Assembly: GCA_948144175.1 (NCBI GenBank)
Contig: CANXME010002010.1
Span: 1,984,001 to 2,048,000 of the forward strand
From: Closterium sp. NIES-65
Taxonomy: Eukaryota > Streptophyta > Zygnematophyceae > Desmidiales > Closteriaceae
Reading direction: 5' to 3'
DNA length: 64,000 nucleotides
How positions within the stretch are numbered: position 1 is the first letter of the stretch; every line of letters starts with the position of its first letter. The position numbers and the translations under genes are program-made. Of this stretch, positions 51,705-62,399 are shown in pieces. A model generated the notes under the pieces. That model saw only the letters and a list, made by a program, of their open reading frames with translations. It searched no databases and was not told the DNA's origin.

Positions 51705-54700
51705 GCTCAAGGAGCGGAGCGAAGTATGGCCGCGGCCGCGCAGCGCCTCCAGAACCAGCACGGACAGTACCAGTACCCCCAGCGGCAGCACCAGCGCCAA
51801 CAGCACCTCCAACTCCAACAGCGCCAACTCCAGCACCCTCAGACACACCAGCGCCAGTAGAACCACCAGTGCCAACACCCCCAGCAGCTCCAGCTCCAGT
51901 AGCACCAACTCCAGTAGGACCGGCAGCTCCAGTACCGCCAGCAGCTCTAGCAGTACCTCCAGCACGACTAACTCTAGTAGCCTCAGCAGCACCCCCAGCC
52001 CCAGCAGCTCCAGCACCGCCAGTACGAGCACCTCCGGGACCAGCAGCAACAGTAGTACCTCCAGCTCTAGAAGCACGGCTCCATCGCGGGGCAAACCACT
52101 CGCGCAGCTCCTGTGGAGAGAGCGGCTCCCGCCTCGACGAAGCACCGCCGGCGGCCACACAAGCAGACCCAGCACCCCCAGGCTCCGCACCCCGAGGCTC
52201 CGCACCCCCAGACTTAGCACCCCCAGGCTCAGCACCCCTAGACGCAGCACCCCCAGTCGCAGGACCCCCAGACTCAGCACCCGCAGGCTCAGCACCTCCA
52301 AGAGCACCAGAGTCAACAGCTACCTCGACAGGCTCGACTGCGTCTATCTGGGACACACCTGACGGGGCAGGACCTTGAGGGGGGAGGGGGTCTACCGGGG
52401 GAGGACCTGGCTCAAGGAAGAGCGGCGGCGGGGGGAGGGGCGCAGTGAGGTAAGGGAAGAGACGGTAGTAAGGTACCGACTCGTCAAAGGTGACCCCCCT
52501 GGGAGGACAGAACACAGCGCGAGGTGGGGTGGTAAAACTGCCAATCAGGCGCGTCAGGGGGGAAGCCAAGGAAGACGAGCTGCGCGGATCCAGTCGATCA
52601 ACACCTCAGTGACGTCACCCTTGCTGCGCAAGGGGAAGAGTGTGGTGTAACGCGAGTAGTCGTCAACCACCAACACGAAGTAATGCTCATGCCCCTGTCC
52701 ACGGGCGCGGGCAGGGCTCCACACGTCCATGTGGAGAGTCTGCAACAGAGCCTCTGTCGGAGGAAACTCGGAGGAGTGAGGGGCGGCGCGATGTCGCCCC
52801 TCGACGAAGGGAACGCAGGTGGGGGCATGCCCCGGAGGTAGGGGAGGGAGAGAACGGGGAAGACCAGAGACAAGGACATGGGAGGCCATGCCTCGGAGAC
52901 GAGGCAGGGAGGGGTGACCAAGGCGGTGGTGCCAAAGGAGAGTCTAGTGAGACAGGAGACGACACGAGCAGGGAGCAGACTCAGGACCAGACCTGGACGC
53001 TACAGCAAACACCTAACTCGACGCTGCTACCTGGCCAGACTCAGGAGCGGAGGAGACTCAGTAGTAAGTGTGTACAGGCTCGACCCTGGCCGATGGGCAA
53101 ACGTGGCCAAGTGTTGGCCCGTCTGAGCGCACGTGCAGTATGTCACCCGCTAACTTGCAGGAGTGAACTGGTCGACCCTCCTATCCTGTAGGTCAGCTCC
53201 ACTCACCAAGTTCGTAGAGAACGAGGGGAGGTAGAGACCTGACAGGGTGCCAGAGGGGGCTGCCGGGCACGGTAAGACAGTGGAGAAGCTAGCAAGGACG
53301 GGTTCCCCAGAGGGGTCCGCCAGGGAGACTGCAACCGAGCGACTAAGCGGCGTAAGCGTGGTGCGGTCTCGAAAGAAGGAGCGAGAAGCACCCGAGTCAA
53401 GGGTGAAGGTGTGTAGGGCCTGAGCCGACGTAGTACTTGAGAGAGCGGACTCACCAGCACCTGGGGCAGCAGACGCACTAGTACCTGGGGCAGAAGACGT
53501 ACTAGCACCTAGAGCAGCAGCCACGCCAGCACCTAGAGCAGCAGCCTCAATGCCCGGGTCAGGCGGAACAAACAGGTAGCAGTCACCCTCAACACTAACA
53601 GTCACAGCATACATGGCAGCAAGAATAGCATCATAGTCAAGATCAAAGATGGCAACCCCCACCCTAGACAGATCTCCCCAGCGAGGGATCTCTGACGCCT
53701 CAGGGAACTAGTGACGCCACGCGTCCGTCAGGCGGCCGAAGCAGCGCTAGGTGGAGTGCGGCCCACCGCACCGCTCACCAGTGCGGACGCCGGTACGGAG
53801 AACGAAACTGTAGGGACTAGTACCCCCACCACGCTGACGCGCAGCGTACCACTCACGAAGCTGCTGAGGGGACAGGGTCTCACGACTGCGCTGCTGCTGT
53901 TGGCGCGGACCACCACCGGACCCACTCCTCTGCGCAGAGTCGCGACCAGCTCCACTGCCGCCGCCGCCGCCTCCGCCTCCTTCGCTGCCTCCGCCACCTC
54001 CGCCGCCTCCGCCACCTCCGCCACCTCCGCTCCCTCCGCCACCACCGCCGCCTCCTCCGCCTCCACTGCTTCCACCGCCGCCACCACCCCCGCCACCACT
54101 CCCACCACCACCCCCACCCCCTCCACCGCCGCCACCACCACCTCCACCGCCTCCGCTAGCCCCTCCAGCTCCCTTGCCCCCCTTGCCCTTGTCGGTGCGG
54201 CGTTGCCCGCTAGGGGCAGACGTAGCGCCGACCCCGTAGAAACCAACGAGGTCGGCAACAGCAGCAGAAGCAAGAGAGGGCAAGAGGGGGGAGGGGGAAC
54301 ACCCCTCAAAGATGGGGGTGCGAGGGTCACCACGAGAGGCTCCTACAGCTACTATCCTCTTCTCTGCTGCTAGGAGGCACACCTCGAGTAGGTCAATGGT
54401 GAGTATGGTGGGGCAAACTGAGAGGAAGTGGTCCCTGGCTAAGCGAAGAGAGTTAGGGAGCCGGGTGACTTTGTAGTAGAGGGTGATGTACATGGGGGGG
54501 GGGGGGGTTCTTGGCACAAAACTCAGCAGGAAGCGCAGCGCGGTAGCGAGTGTCACTAGTGTGGAGGTGCGTAATGAGGTCAGCGACTGTGGGAAAGGCA
54601 GCAAGGTCAGGGAAGAGGTACGGTAGCATAAGGCGGCTAAGAGCAGCAGTGGCAGGGGAAGAGTAGCGTGCAACTACAACGTCGTACAAGGTCTGAGCAC

Positions 54701-54976
54701 TCTTGTACTGGCTAAAGTGTGCACGTTCAGTGGTCGGTAAGTGGCGACGCACAGCAAGACGGGCAGTAGCATCGCGTGTCGCCCACTGTGAGCGAACAAT
54801 GCTGTCAGGAGTAGCAGGCGGGGCAGGCGAACAACACCTCACTAGAGGTGAGGTCGAACAAAGAGAGGTCGTCTGCCCTATCGCATTGGAGGAACAGCTG
54901 GAGGTCATCGACCCAGACCTCAAAGTCAACCACATCACCCTCACTGTCAAAGATAAGAACACTGGGGGTAGCCATG
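51705..54976 (-). pseudogene. gag-pol: E8 gag-protease-integrase pseudogene with integrase core deletion
   Basis: ATG at 54976 (MATPSVLIFDSEG). A 14-bp C-run (plus-strand G-run 54494-54507) shifts the frame. A Gly tract of about 80 residues follows; the knuckle has lost its first Cys (SPYSFVLRTG) and has TAG in HST*RC. Protease DSGASRSFF is intact (about 53395), TAG for Gln at ASQRV. Integrase runs MASHVLVSGLP, CVPFVEGR (CxxC to CxxF), MDVWSP, VVDDYSRY, VLIDWIRAAR and then jumps to LPWLPPDAPDWQFYHPTSR. The segment with the second Asp and the Glu, over 400 bp, is deleted near 52578. An antisense Gly/Ala spacer fills 51705-52370. Confidence 0.88.
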
Positions 54977-55049
54977 ACTCCAGATGTCTAGCAAGGAGTG
55001 AGCTCACCAGTACAAGTAAGTAGGGCCGGGGCGCACCGGTAGGACTGGT

Positions 55050-55850
55050 AGCGGCTTGACGACAGGGCAGCTCGGCGGCTCAGCGGCTCGGCTGTCGGGC
55101 AGCTCGGCGTCTCGGCTGCTGGGCGGCTCGGCTGTCGGGCGGCTCGGCTGCTCTACAGCTGGGCGGCTCGGCTGTCGGGCGGCTCGGCTGCTCTGCTGCT
55201 GGGCGGCTCGGCGGCTGTGCTGCTGGGCTGCTGGTAGAGGCGGCGTTGGGGCCGCTAGGGACAGCGACGGGGTCGCGTAGGGAGGGGAGAGGCGACGGGG
55301 CCGCTAGGGGCGGCGACAGGGCTGCATAGAGGCGGCGTCGGGGCCGCTTAGGGGCGGCGACGAGGCCGCTTAGGAGTGGCAGCGGGGCCGCTTAGGGGCG
55401 GCGACGGGGCCGCGTAGGGGCGGCAACGGGGCCGCCTAGGGTGAGAGGTGGCGACGTGGCCGATAGGGGCGGCGATAGGGCCGCCAGGGGCGGCGACGGG
55501 GCCGCGTAGGGGCGGCGACGGGGCCGCCTAGGGTGAGAGGTGGCGACGGGGCCGATAGGGGCGGCGACGGGGCCGCCAGGGGCGGCGACGGGGCCGCGTA
55601 GGGGCGGCGACGGGGCCGCGTAGGGTAAGGGGCGGCGACGGGGCCACTTGGGGCGGCGACGGGGCCGCTTAGGCGCGGCGACGGGGCCGCGTAGGGTATG
55701 GGGCGGCGACGGGGCCGCAAGGGGCGGCGACGGGGCCGCTTAGGGGCGGTGACGGGGCCGCTAGGGGCGGCAACGGGGCCGCGTGGGGGGCGGCAACAAG
55801 GCAGCTAGGGGCCACTAGGGGCCTGGAGAGGGCGGCGAAAAAGGCGCGCC
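55050..55850 (-). repeat. E8 GC-rich leader satellite
   Basis: Reverse-complement GCCGAGCCGCCC repeats (55050-55240) and a GGGGCGGCGACGGGGCCGC unit (55250-55800) between gag and PBS. Confidence 0.83.
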
Positions 55851-55899
55851 TCGAGCAGGAGCGACTGGCGCTCCGGTCAGAAAGGAAGATTTGAGTGGT

Positions 55900-55942
55900 G
55901 GGCCCAATGAAGCGTTCCCACTAGGGAACCTGCTCTATACCA
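55900..55942 (-). promoter_or_regulatory. E8 PBS, hairpin and GGGCCC motif
   Basis: Minus strand: PBS TGGTATAGAGC (55942-55932), perfect hairpin GTTCCC-TAGT-GGGAAC (55929-55914), GGGCCC (55905-55900). Confidence 0.75.
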
Positions 55943-56067
55943 TGTGAAGAATGAGGAATGAATGAACTAGCAAGGAGGTGGGTACAAGTAGGAAAACCTA
56001 GAAGTGTTGTACCCCATATTGTCTACCCCACTACAGCATAGACAGACTATAGTATAAGAGTTTGACA
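55943..56067 (-). repeat. E8 5' LTR
   Basis: 125 bp; minus strand TGTCAAACTCTTATAC to CATTCTTCACA. Outer flank CTACT (56068-56072). Confidence 0.9.
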
Positions 56068-57254
56068 CTACTGCCGCGCCTAAGGTGTTTGACTGGGAGC
56101 ACCCCTTGTCACCTCACCAATTACTTCATTGCGTAGAAATCGTTGCAACTGTTTTTATTTTTATTTTTATTTTTATTTATTTTCTTCCAGTTCTGATTTT
56201 CTTTGGCATTGCTTATATATCTCGATACCCCCTCGACTCTCTTGATGGCAGAAAAACCGGCACAAGATGGAAAGCCGTTGATTGAAGTCGGATTCTACTA
56301 ATCACGCGGAAAAAAAAAAAAAAAAAAAAAAGCAACGTCGACGGGATCAACTGCACGCACATCGTAAGGAGGGACCGGGAGCCGCCCCCAGTGGGGGAAG
56401 GGGACCGAGGGTCCCCTAGTTGGCCTGAGAGCCGCCCCCAGGGGGGGAAGGGGACCGAGGGTCCCCTAGTTGGCCTAAGAGCCGCCCCCAGGTGGGGTAG
56501 GGGACCGAGGGTCCCCTAGTTGGCCTAAGAGCCGCCCCCAGGGGGGGAAGGGGACGGAGGGTCCCCTAGTTGGCCTGAGAGCCGCCCCCAGCGGGGGAAG
56601 GGGACCGAGGGTCCCCCAGTTGGCCTGAGAGCCGCCCTCAGGGGGGGAAGGGGACTGAGGTCCGTGAACCTCGATATTTGGCCAAAAGCACTTTCTGGAG
56701 GGGAGTGGAAAGGTACTAAGTATGCTGGCCAGAGGGCCACCTTCTTAGGAAGGTAGGATTTGCGGACTCCATGAGATGGGGAAAACCTCGGTTACTGTGT
56801 ATGTGGACTTGTAGTATCATGGGTTATGTATAATATGATATTAGTAAAAAAAAAAAAGAGAAAAAAAGCGAGCAATCTTGGTCCTAATCGCACGTTGGAG
56901 CCACCAACAATCATTTGACTGACTTTGGTAAGGTTGGTAGAGTGCAACATCTATTGGATCCTACTTAATCAATCACCTATACTGCACAATGGGGAAGGAG
57001 AGAGTGTCATGCAACCATAATTCTCTAGTACGATGACTTGTTTCGTCACACCTTCCGAACAATAGAGGGGAAAGTAAAACATGTATCAAATGTCAAGGTA
57101 ATTTACCATCCACTACCGGTAATCGATCACGCTTCGACAATATACTTTGTTGACTGGAGCTACCGTACGAGACAACAGTAATATGGTATGGCAGGGAAGT
57201 CAATGCACCTCTTGTCATTTTTTCTTGTGCAACCATCAGTACGGTCCAAGATAG
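56068..57254. other. Gene-free stretch with simple repeats
   Basis: Contains a TTTTTA microsatellite (56150-56185), a run of about 22 A (about 56310-56331), the 50-bp tandem array listed separately, and a second A-rich run (56846-56868). No gene is supported. Confidence 0.6.
56379..56663. repeat. 50-bp tandem repeat, about 5.7 copies
   Basis: Units begin GAGCCGCCCCCAG at 56379, 56429, 56479, 56529, 56579 and 56629 with an exact 50-bp period. Each contains GGGGACCGAGGGTCCCC, a near-perfect palindrome. Confidence 0.92.
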
Positions 57255-57500
57255 AGAGGAGCAACCGATGGGCTACGAGACATACAACCGATGGGCCACG
57301 AGACGAGCAACCGATGGGTCACGAGACAAGCAGCCGATGCGCCACGAGACGAGCAACCGATGGGCCACGAGACGAGCAACCGATGAGCAACCGATGGGTC
57401 ACGAGACGAGCAACTGACGCGCCACGAGACGAGCAACCGATGGGCCACGAGACGAGCAACCGATCGGCTACGAGACAAGCAACCGATGGGCTACGAGACG

Positions 57501-57845
57501 TGTCAGAGGTCCACTGGTGATCCCCGATTGATCCTAGGGAAGGGTTACAGGCATGTTGGCCTAGGGGGTTATGGGCGCACTGACCCGCTACTTAGCAAGC
57601 CCTTTTATCCCAGTGGTCTAGTGACTGGGATTCTGACATGGTATCAGAGCGGAGGTCTCGGGTTCGAATCCCAGCGTGCGCACTTCGGGCATCCCAGTGC
57701 GGGAGGGTGTCAGAGGTCCATTGGTGATCCCCAATTGATCCTAGGGAAGTTTTACAGGCATGTTGGCCTGGGGGGTTATGGGCGTAGTGACCCGCTACTT
57801 AACAAGCCCTTTTATCCCAGTGGTCTAGTGACTGGGATTCTGACA
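57501..57845 (+). mobile_element. TRIM copy c (345 bp, TSD AGACG) in the minisatellite
   Basis: The best preserved copy: LTRs 57501-57638 and 57708-57845 (138 bp each, TGTCAGAGGTCC to GATTCTGACA), interior 57639-57707 (69 bp) with PBS TGGTATCAGAGC exactly as expected for initiator tRNA-Met and polypurine tract GCGGGAGGG. Perfect target duplication AGACG (57496-57500 and 57846-57850), taken from the minisatellite unit. Confidence 0.96.
57614..57671 (+). promoter_or_regulatory. tRNA-like Pol III promoter in TRIM copy c
   Basis: A-box TGGTCTAGTGA (57614-57624) and B-box GGTTCGAATCC (57661-57671), 47 bp start to start. Between them TCTGA-CATGGTA-TCAGA (57632-57648) forms a 5-bp stem with a 7-base loop at the anticodon-arm position. 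The LTR/PBS border falls inside that loop. Confidence 0.6.
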
Positions 57846-58332
57846 AGACGAGCAACTGATGGGCCACGAGACGAGCAACCGATGGGTCACGAGACGAGCA
57901 ACCGATGGGCCACGAGACGAGCAACCGATGGGCCACGAGACGAGCAACCGATGGGCCCCGAGACGAGCAGCCGATGGCCCACAGATAGGCCAATGGGCCA
58001 GCAGCCGATGGGCACGAGACGAACAACTGATAGACCACGATACGAGCAACCTTTAGGCCAAGAGACGCGCACCGATGGGCCAAGGGACCGAGCAACCGAT
58101 GGATCAAACAACGAGCAACCGATGGGCCACGAGACGAGCAACCGATCGGCCACGAGACGAGCAACCGATGGGCCAAGCGAGGAGCAATTGATGGGTTAAT
58201 GGTCTAGCAACTGATAGCCCACAAGATGAGCAGCCGGTGGGCAACAAGACGAGCAACAGGCCACGAGATGAGCAACCGATGGGCCACGAGACGAGCAACC
58301 GATGGGTCAAGAGACAAGCAACTGATGGGTCA

Positions 58333-59901
58333 GTAGCGCATGGCTGGAGGTTTCGCTGTGCGCCATTTTTTATTACAAGCCCACACCCTTTCGGATCTCA
58401 AATTGTTGCAAATGATGCATACCGTACCGGTCTAGTAGGCATCATATTTCAATATCAGCCACTCTCATACGACTACACCTCATTCTGGGCCCACTTAGTT
58501 CCTCAACCTAAAGATCTCGTACTCGAGGCCAATCGCAAATATGAAAATTCCAAACTGAAGCATCGATTCTTGATAACACGTCACTAGTCCAAGACCCTAC
58601 ACCTCGTCTCTGACCAAACAATATCAAAATTGCGACATCAGTCTCCGCGCAACACTGGGCGCTTCATTACTGCCACATCGGCCGTCTTCAACAACCATCT
58701 TCTCCACCGCGCATGCCAGCACAACAATCAATCTAAACCACGGCCCCCCACTCCACCAACAACGATCAGCACAGACATCTACCAAAGGAGGGAGCAACTC
58801 GCATACCCACGTCGACATGAAATGCAACGACCTGCACCAAAAACCGATATCACTAGACATCGCCATCACCCGGCTCTACGATCTACACTTTGCCCACGCA
58901 CGCACATGTCTCAGAAGACCCAATTAAAATGAAGCACGTTGCCTTGCAATCATCAGAAAGCAAGCTTTCTCAATATGAAGTTTTTTGAAAGTGTGAAGCA
59001 CTTTCTAAAAATAAAGATTGTAAAAGCGCAGCTGACTGTAGTGAAGCAAGGCAGCTACGAATGCCTCTTCCCGAGTACATAACAAGGGTTGGAGGCCATT
59101 TGGCCTCCACCCACGTCTTCATTTCCGAACTTTTCAGTTCCGCCTCCCCCCCGCCCACCCCTAGTTGATGTTTTTGTAATGTTAAGTTGGACGAGAATGT
59201 TGTAATTACCCAATTAAAATGAAGCACGCTGCCTTGCAAACATCAGAAAGCAAGCTTTCTCAATCAATAGAATCTGATCCCGATCCTCCCCCATCTTGCA
59301 CTTCCCCACCCAAATGTGCACTGCCATGGTTGTGGTGCTGTATACCATGTACCGTATCCTGATCCTTGACGCAGAGGACTTTTGCACCACAAGTGATGTA
59401 CTTCTTGCGAAACAAGAAAGCACACGAGTTTTTTCGCAGTTGCTTTGCGCACTCGTGACTTCCGCCAGAATCCCAGCCGCTAACTGGTAAAAGGGTTAGG
59501 GCATGTGTCCTTGGCGGCCTGAGCTCGGAAACGAGTTCGAATTTTTTATGGTAACTCATTTCGTTAATCTCGCCATGCTGGGTTGCGATTTTCGTTATAA
59601 CGGGTAAGAAAGATGGAACCAAACATGGACACTGAACTAGAGTCGAATTTCCGTTCGAACGTACGCGCGCCAATTCATGCAAACGTGTGTCCTTCTACCC
59701 ACGTTTACAGTTGCAGCGAAACAGGCGACACTGATGAATAACATCGTGCGCGCTATCGAATCATACGCAGCTTTCACGGTGCGCCATCGAATCAGACGTG
59801 GCGCACAGTCACGATAGCAAACAAGGTAACCTACGAGTCGTATGCGCGAAGCGAGCAAGGTTGTAAAAGTCGACTTTTGATGGTCGACCCTTCGATGTGA
59901 C
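58333..59901. other. Unassigned stretch with a 57-bp direct repeat
   Basis: No gene is supported. A 57-bp segment starting ACCCAATTAAAATGAAGC is repeated at 58918-58974 and 59208-59264 (290 bp apart, three or so differences). Frames of 100-140 codons in both directions have no recognisable domain. Confidence 0.55.
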
Positions 59902-60034
59902 TGTGAAGAATGAGGAATGTGTGTGTGAATGAACTAGCAAGCAGGTGGGTACAAGTAGGAAAACCTAGAAGTGTTGTACCCCATATTGCCTACCCCACTA
60001 CAGCCTACACAGACTATAGCATAAGAGTTCGACA
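59902..60034 (-). repeat. E9 3' LTR
   Basis: 133 bp; minus strand TGTCGAACTCTTATGC to CATTCTTCACA. Outer flank GTGAC (59897-59901). Confidence 0.9.
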
Positions 60035-60212
60035 CACCCCCATAGGCAAAGTGGGGGAGAACAAGAGATTACAAGACCAGTCAAGCAAAGCAAAGCAAGC
60101 TCAGGGTGGATCATAATGTCACCACACAATCCAAGCACAAGAGCACATCCAGGAATATATACCTTGGTAAACAAGCAAGTGCAGGTATAGCTAGATCACA
60201 GTACAAGCAAGG

Positions 60213-62180
60213 TCAAGAAGTGAGCAAGTAAGGCCAAGTGGACACAAGACCTAGCATAGTACAGAAGCGCTGATGATCACAAGGCGGAAGTGCCTTGGTA
60301 AAGATATCAGCAGTGTTGGCCTCGGAGGCCACGTAAGCAAGGTGCAGCTGACCACGCTGCTGCAGTTCACGAGAAAGGAAGTAGCGAAGAGCAATGTGCT
60401 TCGTTCTGTGCTCCAGTATGTGCTCCCGACACAAGGCCAGCATGGCCTTGTTGTCTACGTACAGAATTGGAGGAGAACGAGGTGGCTCTCCTAGGTCAGT
60501 CAGCAAGTAGGTGAACCAGCATAGCTCCTGTGCAGCCATGGCCCCCGCGTAGATCTCAGCCTCACAGCTGGAGCCGCGAACAGAAGACGAGCGGGTAGAC
60601 TGCCACGAGAAAGAGCCGGAGCCAAGGCTGAAGGTGTAACCCTATGACGACCACTTCGTAGCCTGGTCGTCAGCCCAAGAAGCGTCTGCGTGACCTGTGA
60701 GGACCACTCGACGTCGCCCTCCAAGCACTAGCCCCATGCCCGACGTACTGCACAAGTAGCGCAACACCCTCTTCGCTGCAGCCATGTGCTCTGGTCGGTG
60801 TCTCCCAGGAGCAACATAGCGTACAAAGATGCTAAGAGGGTATGCAAGGTCAGGTCGTGTGCAGGTCATCAGGTACATGAGGCAGCCAACAAGCTCTGGG
60901 TACGAGCCACTCGGCTCTACGGACTCATCCGAAGGCAGAGCTGAGAGCGAGTGGCGAGTAGACAGAGGAGTGGCCTGAGGCGAGGAGTACGTGAAGTCGA
61001 AGCGCTGAAGGACCTGCTGCACCATGTGTGACTGAGTCTGGGTAATGGTGCGCTGTGCTCTATCCCAGGTAATCTGCGAGCCAACGTAGCTGCGCAGTTC
61101 ACCCAGATCTGTGCATGTGTGTCTCTTCTGCAGCTCGGACTTCACGTGGGCAAGCCTAGCAGTGTGAGCTGTGGCAAAGACCAAGTCATCGACGTACACG
61201 GGGATGTAGAACGGCGGCAAAGAGGTGTCGGTGCGCAAAAACAGCGACGGGTCGGCAGTAGAAGGAGCAAACCTAAGAGCCGCAAGCGTAGTCCTCAGTG
61301 TCTCGTGCCACTCACGCGGTGCCTGGCGGAGACCGTAGACTGGCTGCTGGAGGCTCCGCTAGGTACCAGGAGGAAACGACCCAGTGAAGCCAGGTGGGCG
61401 GCGCAGCCAGATCTCCTCGTGCAGGCTGCCCTGCAGGAAAGCAGTGCTGAAGTCAAGAGAGTGAAGCCCGTAGTCGCGCTGAGCAGCTATGTGCAGCAGC
61501 ACCTGAAGAGTGGTCATCTTTGGGGTGGGAGAGAAGGTCTGAAAGTAGTCAACTCCCTGCCGCTGACTGAAGCCTCAAGCCACGTAATGCGCCTTGAAGA
61601 CAGGCAAAGAACCCGGCGGCCGCTTCACCCTGAAAATCCATGTGCCACTGACGATGTTCACCCCAGGTGGGGGAACCTCGCCGACGTAGGTGCCTGTGGA
61701 CTTCCAGGAAGCCATCTCTGCGTCCATGGCTGACTGCCACTGTGAGGAGTAGGGACCCTCGATCGCCTCAGCGTACGATCGAGGAGTCGGGATGTCTGGT
61801 GCATGCGGGTCTCCCTCAGGGGCAATCAGCGTGGACACGAGATGAGGCAAAGCAGCAGCAAAACACTAGAACTCCTCCTGCCTGTCCTCAAGGACGTCCG
61901 TGCTTAGAGCACACTCACTTCCGACGGACGCAGGACAGACAGACTCAGACTCAGCAACAAGACTAGCAGCGTAGTCTAGACACCAGCGAGCAGCAAAGTC
62001 GACAAGCTTAGCAACTAAGGCAGACGCAGTAATGGACTCAAAGGAAGGGTCAGTGACAACAGTGGCCAGGAGACGCCTGACAGTAGGACTGGCAGCACGA
62101 AGGGAGACAGACTCCAGGTCAGCAAGGATAGGAGAAGAGGACTCTGGAGGAGACTGACGCAGAGCAGGACTACTAGTGCG
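60213..62180 (-). pseudogene. pol: E9 RT-RNase H pseudogene
   Basis: From 62180: ADLESVSLRAASPTV, PRSYAEAIEGPYSSQW, GTWIFRVKRPPGS, a frameshift after KAHYVA, TAG in GT*RSL (61360, CAG to TAG, with neighbouring changes), YVDDLVFA (about 61190), GHADASWADD, TAG at 60644-60642 (SS*GYTF, Gln), then GAMAAQELCWFTY, LYVDNKAMLAL and ASEANTADIFTKAL, ending in TGA at 60215-60213. Confidence 0.9.
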
Positions 62181-62313
62181 TGTCAAACATTATATGTTTG
62201 TGTGGTTCTAGGCTGTAGTGGGTCACACCATAAGGGGTACACCAGATTAGGGTTTCACATATTTGTACTGTTGTTCCTGCTAGTCACCATCATTCTCGTT
62301 TCTCATTCTGACA
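62181..62313 (+). repeat. E10 5' LTR
   Basis: 133 bp, TGTCAAACATTATATG to CTCATTCTGACA. Confidence 0.92.
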
Positions 62314-62360
62314 TGGTATTACGAGCCTAGGTTTCACCTAGGACCGAAACGTTAGGGCCC
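62314..62360 (+). promoter_or_regulatory. E10 PBS, hairpin and GGGCCC motif
   Basis: PBS TGGTATTACGAGC, perfect 7-bp hairpin CCTAGGT-TTC-ACCTAGG at 62326-62342, GGGCCC at 62355-62360. Confidence 0.78.
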
Positions 62361-62399
62361 ACCGTTTCCGCTTGCCGCGCCCTCGTGCGCCGCCTTTTC

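Larger units (their letters stand above)
51705..56067 (-). mobile_element. E8: clade A copia element, minus strand, 3' half lost
   Basis: From 56067 downwards: LTR, PBS, hairpin, leader, gag, protease, integrase (with an internal deletion) and spacer, then the joint to E7. RT, RNase H and the 3' LTR are missing. This repeats the tail-to-tail arrangement of E4/E5. Confidence 0.9.
57255..58332. repeat. 23-bp minisatellite interrupted by TRIM copy c
   Basis: About 30 degenerate units with core GAGCAACCGATGGGCCACGA (period 23 bp) at 57255-57500 and 57846-58332. All three frames on each strand can stay open (MGHETSNRWATRRATDGP type), since 23 is not a multiple of three. It is not interpreted as coding. 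Confidence 0.88.
59902..62180 (-). mobile_element. E9: clade A copia element, 3' part, broken by E10
   Basis: Minus-strand RT, RNase H, 3' untranslated region, polypurine tract (CCTATGGGGGTG) and 3' LTR. Its 5' portion is cut off at 62180/62181 by the LTR of E10 and, if E10 is a simple insertion, lies beyond the window. Confidence 0.9.

Noticed and set aside
57255..58332. CRISPR-like array
   Set aside because: The units are contiguous without unique spacers, and the sequence is eukaryotic.
59464..59500. A decayed TRIM LTR fragment (CAGAATCCCAGCCGCTAACTGG)
   Set aside because: Only about 35 bp of weak similarity to the reversed TRIM LTR end; too short to support.
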